Assembly: GCF_028993615.1 (NCBI RefSeq)
Contig: NZ_CP118632.1
Coordinates: 1,798,001 to 1,862,000, forward strand
Length of the DNA: 64,000 nt
Direction of reading: 5' to 3'
Origin: Herbaspirillum sp. WKF16
GTDB taxonomy: Bacteria > Pseudomonadota > Gammaproteobacteria > Burkholderiales > Burkholderiaceae_D
The position numbers and the translations under genes are program-made. Positions within the stretch are counted from its first letter, which is position 1. The number at the start of each line of letters is the position of its first letter. This document shows positions 1 to 9,400 of this stretch, one piece after another. The notes under the pieces were generated by a model. The model saw only the letters and a program-made list of their open reading frames with translations. It searched no databases and had not been told where the DNA came from.

Positions 1-1
1 G

Positions 2-655
2 CCCGACCACATGATGCCTTCGGTGCCCGACAGCTCGAAGCTGGCGTTGAACAACGTCTACGAGAGCAACCCCGGCGTGCGCGCCGCGCGGCGCGATGTC
101 GAGGCGGCCGGCCAGGAACTGAAGTCGGCGCGCGCCAAGTTCTCGCCGACCCTGGCCCTCGAATGGACGCAGCAGAAGACGCGCGGCGCCGGCGGCGCCA
201 TCGACACCAGCACCAACAGCCTGCAGCTGGCGACCGACCGCCGCCTGATGCTGGTGATGACCATGAACCTGCTCAACGGCGGCAGCGACATGTATTACAC
301 CAAGCAGATCGACGCCAAGTACGTCGAGAAAAGCAATACCGCGCTGGACCTGGAACGCAAGTTGCGTGAGCAGATCGAGATCAACTACCGCACGCTGGGC
401 GCGGTCAGGAAACGCATGGACATTTCGCGCCAGGCCTACCTGACCAACGCCAATGTCGCCGACGTGTTCCTGGAACAGTTGTCGACCGGCAGCAAGCAGT
501 TGCTGGACGTGCTGGATGCCTATCAACAGGCTTACCAGGCGCGCATGGACTTCGCGGCCCTGCTGTTCCAGCAGGCCGATATCAGTTACCAGATCCTGCG
601 CAATACCGGCCGGGCGTCGTCGCTGACGACGCCGCCGGCGCAGGCATCCAAATAG
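2..655 (+). CDS. TolC-family outer membrane efflux protein, C-terminal part
   Basis: The reading frame is open to the window edge, so the N-terminal half and signal peptide are missing. The 218 visible residues look like the second helical/strand repeat of the outer membrane efflux protein family: an amphipathic helix rich in Ala, Gln and Arg, the strand-like stretch MTMNLLNGG, then helices ending in YQILRNTG. TolC proteins form the outer-membrane channel of type I secretion systems. The next genes encode the adaptor, exporter and cargo, so this is the likely SiiC/TolC-equivalent of the locus. It ends 14 bp before the next gene and is probably co-transcribed with it. The family call is firm; the exact partner is inferred from position. 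Confidence 0.88.
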   Translation, partial: PDHMMPSVPDSSKLALNNVYESNPGVRAARRDVEAAGQELKSARAKFSPTLALEWTQQKTRGAGGAIDTSTNSLQLATDRRLMLVMTMNLLNGGSDMYYTKQIDAKYVEKSNTALDLERKLREQIEINYRTLGAVRKRMDISRQAYLTNANVADVFLEQLSTGSKQLLDVLDAYQQAYQARMDFAALLFQQADISYQILRNTGRASSLTTPPAQASK

Positions 656-669
656 TTCGGGGGAAGGGC

Positions 670-1446
670 ATGGAGGGAGGAAAGGAACAGAATTTCTGGC
701 CAGGCTTCGTGGACGCGCTGTCCAACGTGGTGCTGGTCATGATCTTCGTGGTCGTGGTGTTCGTCGTCACGCTGTTCTACTACTCGCAGAAGCTGGCCCA
801 GATGAAGGTCAGCAAGCTGGTGTCGCAAAGCCAGACGCAGGCGGTGCAGGGCGTGGCCAAGAGCAAGCAGAACGATCTCATCAAGACGCCCGACGGCGCC
901 GACGTCAACGTCTCCGACAGCAAGGCCGAGCGCGACCGCGCCGAGGAAGTGGTGCAGTTGAAGCGTGAAGTGGCCGACCTGAAAGCCAAGCTGGCCGCGG
1001 CGCCGCTGCAGTCGGACGCCGGCAGCATGCGCAGCGCGGCGGCGCCGTCCAGCCCGAACGCGATCCAGGTCAAGACCGATCCGACCAAGAGCGAAATCGC
1101 GCCGGGCGTGAAGATCGACGCCAACGACAAGGCCGTGGTGCTCAACTTCGACGCCGATTCCACGCAGTTGTCGGGCGACGGCACCAAGGCGCTGGATCGC
1201 AGCATCGGCGACTGGGTCAAGCGCGTCAAATCCAGCCAGGGCAAGATCGTGGTGACCGGCGTCATCAGCAGCGGCGGCTACAGCGACAGTCGCCGTCGCG
1301 CCTACTACCGGACCGTGGCCGTGCGCAATTACCTGATCGACGCCGGCGTCGAAAAGGAACGCGTGGTGAGCCGCGTGGCCACCGCCGAGAACGGCGATGA
1401 AAACGCCTCGCGCGTGATCGTCCAATACCAGGCAGGTGCAAAGTGA
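670..1446 (+). CDS. MotB/SiiA-like inner-membrane, peptidoglycan-binding stator protein
   Basis: 258 residues with a purine-rich ribosome site (GGGGAAGGG) just upstream. Residues 9-38 give a short Trp/Phe motif, an Asp at 15 and then one very hydrophobic helix, which is the MotB layout in which the Asp carries the translocated ion. Residues ~90-115 are a charged coiled coil. Residues ~150-255 resemble an OmpA/MotB peptidoglycan-binding fold, with the R-x-x-AVRNYL element near 222-230. In Salmonella SPI-4, SiiA is a single-span, cell-wall-binding protein of this kind that works with MotA-like SiiB beside a giant-adhesin exporter. The neighbours here make the same role likely. TolR/ExbD-type or generic MotB are alternatives, but the long periplasmic domain and context favour SiiA. 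Confidence 0.75.
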   Translation: MEGGKEQNFWPGFVDALSNVVLVMIFVVVVFVVTLFYYSQKLAQMKVSKLVSQSQTQAVQGVAKSKQNDLIKTPDGADVNVSDSKAERDRAEEVVQLKREVADLKAKLAAAPLQSDAGSMRSAAAPSSPNAIQVKTDPTKSEIAPGVKIDANDKAVVLNFDADSTQLSGDGTKALDRSIGDWVKRVKSSQGKIVVTGVISSGGYSDSRRRAYYRTVAVRNYLIDAGVEKERVVSRVATAENGDENASRVIVQYQAGAK

Positions 1447-1448
1447 CC

Positions 1449-2807
1449 ATGTCCATCAAGCCCGGCGCCGCCCACGGGATCGCATCCCCGGGCAAGGGCT
1501 TCATGCGCCGGCTGGCGCCGCGGCTGGACCGCCGCCTGGGCGAATTGCGCACCATGCCGCGCCCGCGCCTGGCGGTGCTGGCCTGCGCCGCGCTGCTGCT
1601 GTTGCTGCTGGTGTGGTCGGTGTTCGCGCCGATCGACATGGTGGTGCGCGGCGCCGGGCGCATCGTTTCCTCCGAACACAACCAGGTGATCCAGCATCTG
1701 GAAGGCGGCATCGTCTCTTCCATCCTGGTGCGCGAAGGCGCGGCGGTGAAGAAGGGCCAGACGCTGATCTCGATTTCCGACGTGCGCGCCAACGCCGACC
1801 TGGGCGAGGGCCGCGTCAAGATCCTCGGCCTGCGCGCCAAGATCGCCCGTCTCGCGGCCGAGGCATCGGGTTCACCTGGGTTGCAGATGCCGGCCGATCT
1901 CGACCGCGCCGACCCGGCGGTGCAAAGCGAGCAGGCGGCCTTCGCCGCGCGCAGCGCCAAGGTGACGCAGGAACTGTCGGTGCTGCGCGAGCAATCGGCG
2001 CAGCGCCAGGCCGAGCTGGGCGAGGCGGTCAGCCGCCAGAAAAGCCTGGCCAGCGAACTCGACCTGGCGCAGCGCCAGTACAAGCTGATCCACGGCATGC
2101 TGGAGCGCAACGCCGCCTCCCAGCTGGAAGACATCCAGGCCCAGGCGCGCACCCAGGACGCGCAGAGCAAGCTGTCGGCCACCAATGCCATGATCCCGCG
2201 CCTGAACGCGGCCATCGCCGAGTCGCAGGCCAAGATGGGCGAGGCCTCCTCGCGCTTCCGTTCCGACGCCCGCACCGAGCTGACCGCGGCTGAAACCGAA
2301 CTGGCGCGCCTGCAGGAAGAAATCAAGTCGCGCAACGACCGCGTCTCGCGCTCGGAAGTGAAGGCGCCGATGGACGGCGTGGTCAACCGCGTGATGATCA
2401 ATACCATCGGCGGCGTGGTCAAGCCGGGCGACCCCATCATCGAGATGACGCCCAGCGATGACAAGCTGGTGATCGAAGCGAAGATTTCGCCGTCCGACCG
2501 CGCCCAGCTGATGACCGGCGCGCGCGCCCGGGTCAAGGTCTCGGCCTACGACTACGGCGTCTACGGCGCCATGGAAGGCGTGGTCACCGAGGTGTCGGCC
2601 GACACCGTGCCCGAAGAGCGCGGCGAACGCTTCTACCGCGTCAAGATCGAGGTCACCCGCGGCGCCGGCGAGCTCCAGCGCAACCTGGCGCTGATGCCCG
2701 GCATGACCGCCACGGCCGACGTGATCGTCGGCCGGCGCACCGTCTGGCAGTACCTGATGTCGCCGTTGTCGCGCTTCTCGCAAAGCGCCATGCGGGAGCC
2801 GCGATGA
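1449..2807 (+). CDS. HlyD-family type I secretion periplasmic adaptor
   Basis: 452 residues from ATG at 1449. A GTG at 1443 overlapping the previous stop is also possible. An N-terminal cytoplasmic segment (1-~35) precedes one transmembrane helix (~38-58). Next come the first half of a lipoyl/barrel-sandwich domain (QHLEGGIVSSILVREGAAV), long alpha-hairpin coiled coils (~100-290), the second lipoyl half (SEVKAPMDGVVNRV) and a beta-barrel ending near 440. HlyD-type adaptors bridge the inner-membrane ABC exporter and the TolC channel. Position between the TolC, stator and ABC genes supports the SiiD-equivalent role. The stop is followed by a 121-bp gap before the next gene, the largest break inside the locus up to that point. 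Confidence 0.92.
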   Translation: MSIKPGAAHGIASPGKGFMRRLAPRLDRRLGELRTMPRPRLAVLACAALLLLLLVWSVFAPIDMVVRGAGRIVSSEHNQVIQHLEGGIVSSILVREGAAVKKGQTLISISDVRANADLGEGRVKILGLRAKIARLAAEASGSPGLQMPADLDRADPAVQSEQAAFAARSAKVTQELSVLREQSAQRQAELGEAVSRQKSLASELDLAQRQYKLIHGMLERNAASQLEDIQAQARTQDAQSKLSATNAMIPRLNAAIAESQAKMGEASSRFRSDARTELTAAETELARLQEEIKSRNDRVSRSEVKAPMDGVVNRVMINTIGGVVKPGDPIIEMTPSDDKLVIEAKISPSDRAQLMTGARARVKVSAYDYGVYGAMEGVVTEVSADTVPEERGERFYRVKIEVTRGAGELQRNLALMPGMTATADVIVGRRTVWQYLMSPLSRFSQSAMREPR

Positions 2808-2928
2808 GCGCCGCCCGCGCCGCCGTTTCCCATGCCCGCCCGGCCGCTGACGCGGCGCGGGCGAAGCCCGTTTCAGTTTCACGTTTTGCCAGCATCCATC
2901 GCGTTCATTTCTCCGGAACTTCGCACGT

Positions 2929-4596
2929 ATGAAAAACCTTCGTCAATTCTATGCACTTGCAGCCATCCCGACGCTACTGCTGCTGTTGGGTGGATTCCTG
3001 TTCCGGGACTTCGTCCTGCACGCGATTCACATCAACCCGTTCCTGAACCTGTTCATCATTTCGGTGGCGCTGTTCGGCGTGGCGCTGATCGGCTACAACC
3101 TGTGGCGCGTGAACTGGGAGCATGACAAGCTGATGCAGTTCTATGCGCGCACCAAGGCCGGCGAGTCGATGGACGACCTGGTCAAGGCGCCCGAGTTCGC
3201 CGGCACCGAGATCGGCCAGGTCCTGGTCAGCGTGGCCAGCACCAAGGGCCGCCTGACCTCGCGTATCGAACAGGAGACCATTGAAAGCTCGCTGAGCGAC
3301 CTGCGCGCCCACCTCGAGGCCAAGACCGAGTTCCCGCAGTTCCTGACCGGCTTCATGATCGCGCTGGGTCTCCTGGGCACCTTTATCGGCCTGCTGGAAA
3401 CCCTGGTCGGCACCGCCGCGCTGATCGACGGTTTCGGCAAGGCAGCCGGCGGCGGCGACATGGACGCCTCCTTCATGCGCCTGGTGGCCGACCTGCAAAA
3501 GCCGTTGGCCTCGATGGGCACCGCCTTCTCGGCCTCGATGTTCGGCCTGATCGGTTCGCTCGCCCTGGGCCTGACGCTGACCCCGCTGCGCGGCGCCGGC
3601 AAGAAGCTGGTGGCGCGCGCGCGCGAGTGCATCAGCGACATGGTGCAGCACGTGGTGCACGACATGTCCGGCCCGGCGGCGACGCAACGCCAGGGCGTGT
3701 CGGAAACCTTCCTGGCCGAGTTCCTGCAGGATCTGATGGTGCTGCAGCGCGAGTCCATCATGGCCGCGCGCAACAGTTCGGAAGCCTCGCTGCAGGCCGG
3801 CATCAAGCTGGAAGGCCTGAACGAGCGCTTGAACAATATCGTCCAGCTGTTTACGGACAGCATGGAAGAATCGCGCAACCTGCGCCAGCTGGTCGCCTTC
3901 GGCCCGCGCATGCATGAGACCGCGCAGCTGACGCTGGAAGAGATCCGCAACGTCGGCCAGATCATCAACACCAAGATCACCTCGGCGCGCGACCTGTCCG
4001 ACAGCCTGTCGTCGCTGGAAGAGCGCCTCTCCATCAACGGCGACATCGCCAACCGCACCTTCGAAGTGCTGCCGCAGATCGTCTCCAACATCCAGGCCGG
4101 CCAGTCGGCGCTGTCGGTGTCGCTGACCTCGCTGCAGGCGCAGCAGACCGAAATCTCCAACATGAACGAGAAGAATGCGCAGAACATCGCGCAGCTGCCG
4201 GCCCTGTTGAACCAGATCTCGATCCGCCTGGCCGACGAGATGGGCGCCATCCAGTACCAGGGCGAAATCCAGTCCACCGTGGCGGCCCGCCTGAACGAGC
4301 TGGGCAGCACCATCGGCGAGAACTCCAGCAACATGGCGCGCGACGCCTTGTCGGCGCGCCAGCTGCAGATCGACCTGGCCAAGCACATGGCGATGCAGAA
4401 CGACCGCGTCAAGAACCTGGGCGCGATCCCGCAATCGCTGACCTCGATCACCGAGGCGCTGATGCGCCAGAACATCAACTGGCAGACCGTCATCGAAGAA
4501 ATGCGCACCGGCCGCCAGACCATGGTCAAGGACCTGCGCCTGGAACTGCGCGAAGCCATCCGCGAGATGTCCGCCAACCGCGGGGTGCAGCCCTGA
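2929..4596 (+). CDS. MotA/TolQ/ExbB-like (SiiB-like) channel protein with long cytoplasmic tail
   Basis: 555 residues. Hydrophobic helices lie near 7-28, 41-60, 138-160 and 200-225. The last two, with GFMIALGLLGTFIGLLETL and the MGTAFSASMFGLIGSLAL element, are the core signature of MotA/TolQ/ExbB proton-channel proteins. From ~245 to the end there is no membrane segment, only a predicted all-helical, heptad-rich tail of about 310 residues. That tail is far longer than in TolQ or ExbB and recalls SiiB and the Zorya protein ZorA. Together with the MotB-like gene upstream it should form an inner-membrane ion-driven complex. No clear Shine-Dalgarno precedes the ATG. Channel family is clear; function in secretion or adhesin release is inferred from SPI-4. 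Confidence 0.8.
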   Translation: MKNLRQFYALAAIPTLLLLLGGFLFRDFVLHAIHINPFLNLFIISVALFGVALIGYNLWRVNWEHDKLMQFYARTKAGESMDDLVKAPEFAGTEIGQVLVSVASTKGRLTSRIEQETIESSLSDLRAHLEAKTEFPQFLTGFMIALGLLGTFIGLLETLVGTAALIDGFGKAAGGGDMDASFMRLVADLQKPLASMGTAFSASMFGLIGSLALGLTLTPLRGAGKKLVARARECISDMVQHVVHDMSGPAATQRQGVSETFLAEFLQDLMVLQRESIMAARNSSEASLQAGIKLEGLNERLNNIVQLFTDSMEESRNLRQLVAFGPRMHETAQLTLEEIRNVGQIINTKITSARDLSDSLSSLEERLSINGDIANRTFEVLPQIVSNIQAGQSALSVSLTSLQAQQTEISNMNEKNAQNIAQLPALLNQISIRLADEMGAIQYQGEIQSTVAARLNELGSTIGENSSNMARDALSARQLQIDLAKHMAMQNDRVKNLGAIPQSLTSITEALMRQNINWQTVIEEMRTGRQTMVKDLRLELREAIREMSANRGVQP

Positions 4597-4637
4597 GCGC
4601 CGCCTGAGGCGGCGCGGCGCAACCGGAGCATCCGACC

Positions 4638-6341
4638 ATGAACGAAAGCGAACAGGTCCACATCGATCAGCCGCAAGTCCTCCAGGACCTGCGCAAGGAT
4701 CCAACTTACCTGTCGCTGCTGCGCGCCTACGGCAGCCGCTTCGTCGAGATCGTCGTCGCAGGCGTCCTGGTCAACTTCCTGGGCCTGCTCATGCCGCTGT
4801 ATTCGCGGCTGGTCTACGACAAGGTGATCGGCAACCATATTCCCGAGACCCTGTGGGCGCTGACCCTGGGCATGCTGCTGTTCATTGCGCTGGAGCTGGT
4901 GCTGCGCATCATCCGCGTGTACTACACGGAGCAGTTGGCGGGGCGCCTGGACACCGAGTTCGACGAGGTGTCGGCGCGACGCCTGCTGTCTTCCCGCGTC
5001 AACGCGCCGGTCGGCGTGGTGCTGGCGCGCTATCGCGACCTCTCCGCCGCGCGCGACCTGATGTCGTCCAATTACATGCTGCTGCTGGTGGACCTGCCGT
5101 TCCTGTTGCTGTATCTGGTGGTGCTGGGCCTGGTCGCCGGCCATCTGGTCTGGGTGCTGCTGGTGGGCGGCGCCATGCTGGTGGGCGCGCAGTTGCTGTT
5201 CAAGGTGCCGTCGCAGGACTATGCCAATGCCGCCATGAAAGCCGGCACCGGCAAGGTCGACAAGCTGGCCAGCATCGTCTACGGCATGGAAACGCTGAAG
5301 ACCACGCCGCTGCAGCACCGCCTGATGCGCGCCTTCCTGTCGGACGCGACGGACAACGCCGTGGCGCAGGCCAAGAGCCGTTTCTGGACCAACGCAGGCT
5401 ACGCGGTTTCCTCGGTCGGCTATACCTTCATCTCGGTGGCCACGCTGGTGGTCGGCGTCTATCTGGTGGAAGACAACGCACTGACGGTGGGCGCGCTGAT
5501 CGCCGGTTCGCTGCTGATCAGCCGGGCCACCACCGTGCTGTCGTCGCTGGCGGCGCTGCTGGGCCGCATCGAAATGTTCCGCCGCGCGCGCGCCGAGTTC
5601 GACCAGTTGTTCGGCGAGGACGAGCAGCAGGTCACGGCCGATGTGCTGCGCCAGGAAATGCGCGGCCTGATCCAGGTCGGCAACCTGATGCTGCACTTGG
5701 ACAAGAAGGAAACCCCCACGCTCAAGCACGTCTCGCTGACCATCCAGCCGGGCGAGAAGGTCGGCATCGTCGGCCGTTCCGGTTCCGGCAAGTCGACCCT
5801 GCTGCGCGCGCTGGCCGGCCTGCACAAGCCGGAAGAAGGGCATGTCCTGGTCGACGGCGTGGCCGTGAGCGCCTATGCCGCGGAGGTGCGCATGCGCAAC
5901 ATCGGCTTCAAGCCGCAGGAGCCGTTTGTCTTCGACGGCACGCTGGCCGCCAACATCTTCATCGGCGACCGCGTGCCCGGGCAGGTGTACGAGGCGGCGC
6001 TGGGCGTGTCCGGGCTGGACGAGCTGATCGCGCGCGGCGAGCTGCGCCTGGACCAGATGCTCAAGGCGCCCGGCAACCTTTCCGGCGGCCAGCGCCAGAT
6101 GGTGGCGCTGGCGCGCGTGGTGGCGTCGGTGCCGCGCATCCTGCTGCTCGATGAGCCGACGACGGGCATCGACCAGCAGACCGAGGCGCGCATCATCGAA
6201 CGCATGATCGCCTTCTCGGCGGGACGCACGCTGGTGGTAGCCACGCACAGCCCGGCGCTGCTGCGCCACGTGGACCGCATCATCGTCATCGACGGCGGCA
6301 GCATCGTGGCCGACGGGCCGCGCGAGCAGATCCTGCAATGA
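4638..6341 (+). CDS. Type I secretion ABC exporter (permease-ATPase fusion)
   Basis: 567 residues. About five to six membrane helices fill residues 30-310, and a nucleotide-binding domain follows from ~345. It has Walker A GRSGSGKS (~378), the Q-loop GFKPQEP, the signature LSGGQRQM (~480), Walker B ILLLDEPT (~500) and the H-loop ATHS (~534). It is short because there is no N-terminal peptidase C39 or C39-like domain: the membrane region starts after only ~35 residues. Leader cleavage by this protein is therefore excluded, as expected for cargo with a C-terminal signal. A GGAG ribosome site lies about 10 nt before the ATG. It is the SiiF-equivalent of this locus and is followed at 89 bp by the cargo gene. 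Confidence 0.93.
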   Translation: MNESEQVHIDQPQVLQDLRKDPTYLSLLRAYGSRFVEIVVAGVLVNFLGLLMPLYSRLVYDKVIGNHIPETLWALTLGMLLFIALELVLRIIRVYYTEQLAGRLDTEFDEVSARRLLSSRVNAPVGVVLARYRDLSAARDLMSSNYMLLLVDLPFLLLYLVVLGLVAGHLVWVLLVGGAMLVGAQLLFKVPSQDYANAAMKAGTGKVDKLASIVYGMETLKTTPLQHRLMRAFLSDATDNAVAQAKSRFWTNAGYAVSSVGYTFISVATLVVGVYLVEDNALTVGALIAGSLLISRATTVLSSLAALLGRIEMFRRARAEFDQLFGEDEQQVTADVLRQEMRGLIQVGNLMLHLDKKETPTLKHVSLTIQPGEKVGIVGRSGSGKSTLLRALAGLHKPEEGHVLVDGVAVSAYAAEVRMRNIGFKPQEPFVFDGTLAANIFIGDRVPGQVYEAALGVSGLDELIARGELRLDQMLKAPGNLSGGQRQMVALARVVASVPRILLLDEPTTGIDQQTEARIIERMIAFSAGRTLVVATHSPALLRHVDRIIVIDGGSIVADGPREQILQ

Positions 6342-6430
6342 TGCGCTAGTATTTTCTTGCTGACCGGCAAGCTCGTCATTGCGACTTGATGAAACAACAA
6401 TTTTGAACTGACCTTCGACTGCGAGAAAAC

Positions 6431-9400
6431 ATGGCAACCGCAAGCTCATCACAAGCGAACTCCGCGGAAAAAGTCACCGGCCCGGTACGGGTGGTGATGC
6501 CCGACCAGAACGGCAGCTTCCAGCTCAACGCGCCGCGCGGCGCCGTGCAGCGCGTCCAGGTGGTGGACGTGGACATGGTGCTGCACATGGCCGACGGCAC
6601 CAAGGTGGTGCTGGCCGGCGGCGCCATGGAAGCGATGGACGACAAGTCCAAGGTCAAGTTCTCCGACACCAGCGCCGACACCGGCAAGCTGCTCGACAGC
6701 GTGGGCAAGATCGCGCTGGCGCCCAACGACCAGTCGCGCATACTCAATTCCGATCCCATCGCCTCGCCCGACCGCGTGGCCACCGACGCCTCGGTGCAGA
6801 GCCCGCAGCACGTCAGCACCGACCGCAACGCCGCCAGCGTGGGCAGCGACGGCATCAGCCAGCTGGCCAAGATCATCAGCGAAAACTCGGGCTCGCTGAC
6901 CACCAACGGCGTGCAGACCCTGTCGGTGCCGACCCAACCCACCGCCGATGCCTCGACCACCAGCGCGGCCTCCGCGCTGGTCGCCTCGCAAAGCACCAGC
7001 AGCAATGACGCGCCGGTGCGGCCGGTGGAAGTGCAAGCGCCGCCGGAACGCCCGGGCGTCATCCCGCCCACCGTGGTGATCGATCCTTCGGCGCCGACGC
7101 AGGCCGTCAAGCTGGTCAACCTGGCCACCGTCACCCAGGTCGGCACCACGCTCTACGGCAGCGCCGGCATCCCGACTTCCTCCACCGACGCGTCGCTGCC
7201 GCAGCAGTTCAGCACCCAGGTGATCAACGCCGGCAACGACGTCACCACGATCTACGCCGCCGGCAACAATAACGGCACCTTCGTGAAGGTGTTCAACGTC
7301 AACATCACCGGCACAGGCAATGTGCTGTCGGTGGTGATCTCGGGCGTGCCTTCCAACATGACCGTGCTCAACGGCACCGACCTGGGCGGCGGGAAATACT
7401 CGATCACCGTGGCCTCAGGCCAGAAGGACTTCAACATCCAGTTGCAGTACCAGACGGTGGAAGCGGATTCATCCTCCCCGGTGCACCAGGCCTTCGACCT
7501 GACGTTCACCACCGTCGTGGCGACCTCCAACGGCCAGCTCACCCTCAACGATTCGCGCCACGTGGCCGTCAAGGACGCCGGCGCCTACGGCGACCTGAAC
7601 TACCTCGACCCCGCCACCGGCGACGCGGTGCTGGTGCTGCCGGCGCAAGGCGCGCCCCATGAGGTGCATGCCGACAACAACGCCGGCACCACCATCTACG
7701 GCAGCAACGCCAACGACCTGCTGTATGGCGGCACCGGTAACGACACCCTTTACGGCGGCACCGGCAATACCTTCTTCGAAGGCGGCGCCGGCGCCGACCG
7801 CCTGATCGGCGGCGTCAACAGCACCGGCACCAACGTCAACACCGCCAGCTATGCCAACTCCGGCGCGGGCGTGACCGTCGACCTGGTCAACGGCACCGGC
7901 GTGGGCGGCGACGCCCAGGGCGATACGCTGCTCAACATCCAGAACCTGAAGGGCAGCGCCTACAGCGACACCTTCATCGCCAATTCGGCGGTCAACCGCC
8001 TGGACGGCGGCTCGGGCGGCTCGGACACGGTGTCCTACCAGTATTCCGGCGCCGCCGTCACCGTCAACCTGATCACCGGCACCGGCACCGGCGGCGATGC
8101 CCAGGGCGACACCTATACCCATATCCAGAACGCCATCGGCTCGGCTTACGACGATGTCTTCATCGCCAGCACCGACGCCAATCGCTTCGAAGGCGGCGGC
8201 GGCTCCAATACGGTGTCCTACGCCAGCTCCGGCGCCGGCGTGAGCGTCAACCTGCAGACCGGCGTCGGCAGCGGCGGCTCGGCCGCCGGCGACACCTACG
8301 CGAACATCCAGAACGTGGTCGGTTCGGCCTATGACGATACCTTTGTCGGCAGCCTCGCGGCCAACAGCTTCGACGGCGGCAGCGGCGGCAACGACACCGT
8401 GAGCTATGCCGGATCGACTTCCGGCGTCTCGATCAACTTCGTGTCCGGCCGCGGCACCGGCGGCTACGCCGAAGGCGACACCTACAACCACATCCAGAAC
8501 GCCATCGGCTCGGCCTACGACGACGTCTTCATCGCCGGCGTCGACAGCAAGAACTTCAACGGCGGCAGCGGCGGTTCCGATACCGTCAACTACGGCGCAT
8601 CGACCGGCGCGGTCACGGTGAACATGATCACCATGAGCGGCAGCGGCGGCTATGCCCAGAACAACACCTACACCAACATCCAGAACATCGTCGGCAGCTC
8701 GTACTCCGACACCTTCATCGCCAGCGCCGCAGCCAATAATTTCAACGGCGGCCTGGGCGGCTCGGACACCGTCAGCTACGCCTTCTCGAACGCGGCGGTA
8801 ACGGTCGACCTGTTCCACGGCACCGGCAGCGGCGGCTATGCCCAGGGCGACGTGCTGGCGCATATCCAGAACGCCATCGGCAGCGACTACGACGACATCT
8901 TCATCGCCAGCGCCGACGTCAATAATTTCAGCGGCGGCCTGGGTTCCAACACGGTCAGCTATTTCTATTCGACCGGCGGCGTCACCGTCGACCTGACCAA
9001 CACCATCGGCACCGGCACCGGCGGCTTCTATGCCGCAGGCGATTCGTTCACCAACATCCAGAACCTCATCGGCAGCGTCTACGACGACACCTTCGTGGCC
9101 AGCGCCGACGCCAACAGCCTCGACGGCGGCGGCGGTTCGCTGCACAACCGCGTGAGCTACGCGGCCTCGACTGCCGGCGTGACGGTGGACCTGAACTACA
9201 CCAACGGCACCGGCACCTTCGGCGGCTACGCCCAGGGCGACAAGCTCGCCAATATTCAGGACCTGACCGGCGGCGCCGGCGACGACACCTTCGTCGCCAG
9301 CCTGGCGGAAAACAATTTCGAGGGCGGGGCGGGCTCCAACCGCGTGAGCTATGCCGCCTCCAATGCGGCGGTGACGGTCGACCTGGTGCTGGGCGTGGGC

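Noticed and set aside
2929-4596. Zorya phage-defence assignment for the MotA/MotB-like pair
   Set aside because: The proteins share the ZorA/ZorB channel logic, but no ZorC/ZorD/ZorE gene is present and both are interleaved with type I secretion genes, so a secretion role is preferred.
3141-6452. A 1,103-codon minus-strand open frame
   Set aside because: It spans two well-supported plus-strand genes (MotA-like and ABC exporter) and has no recognisable motif. High G+C suppresses stop codons.
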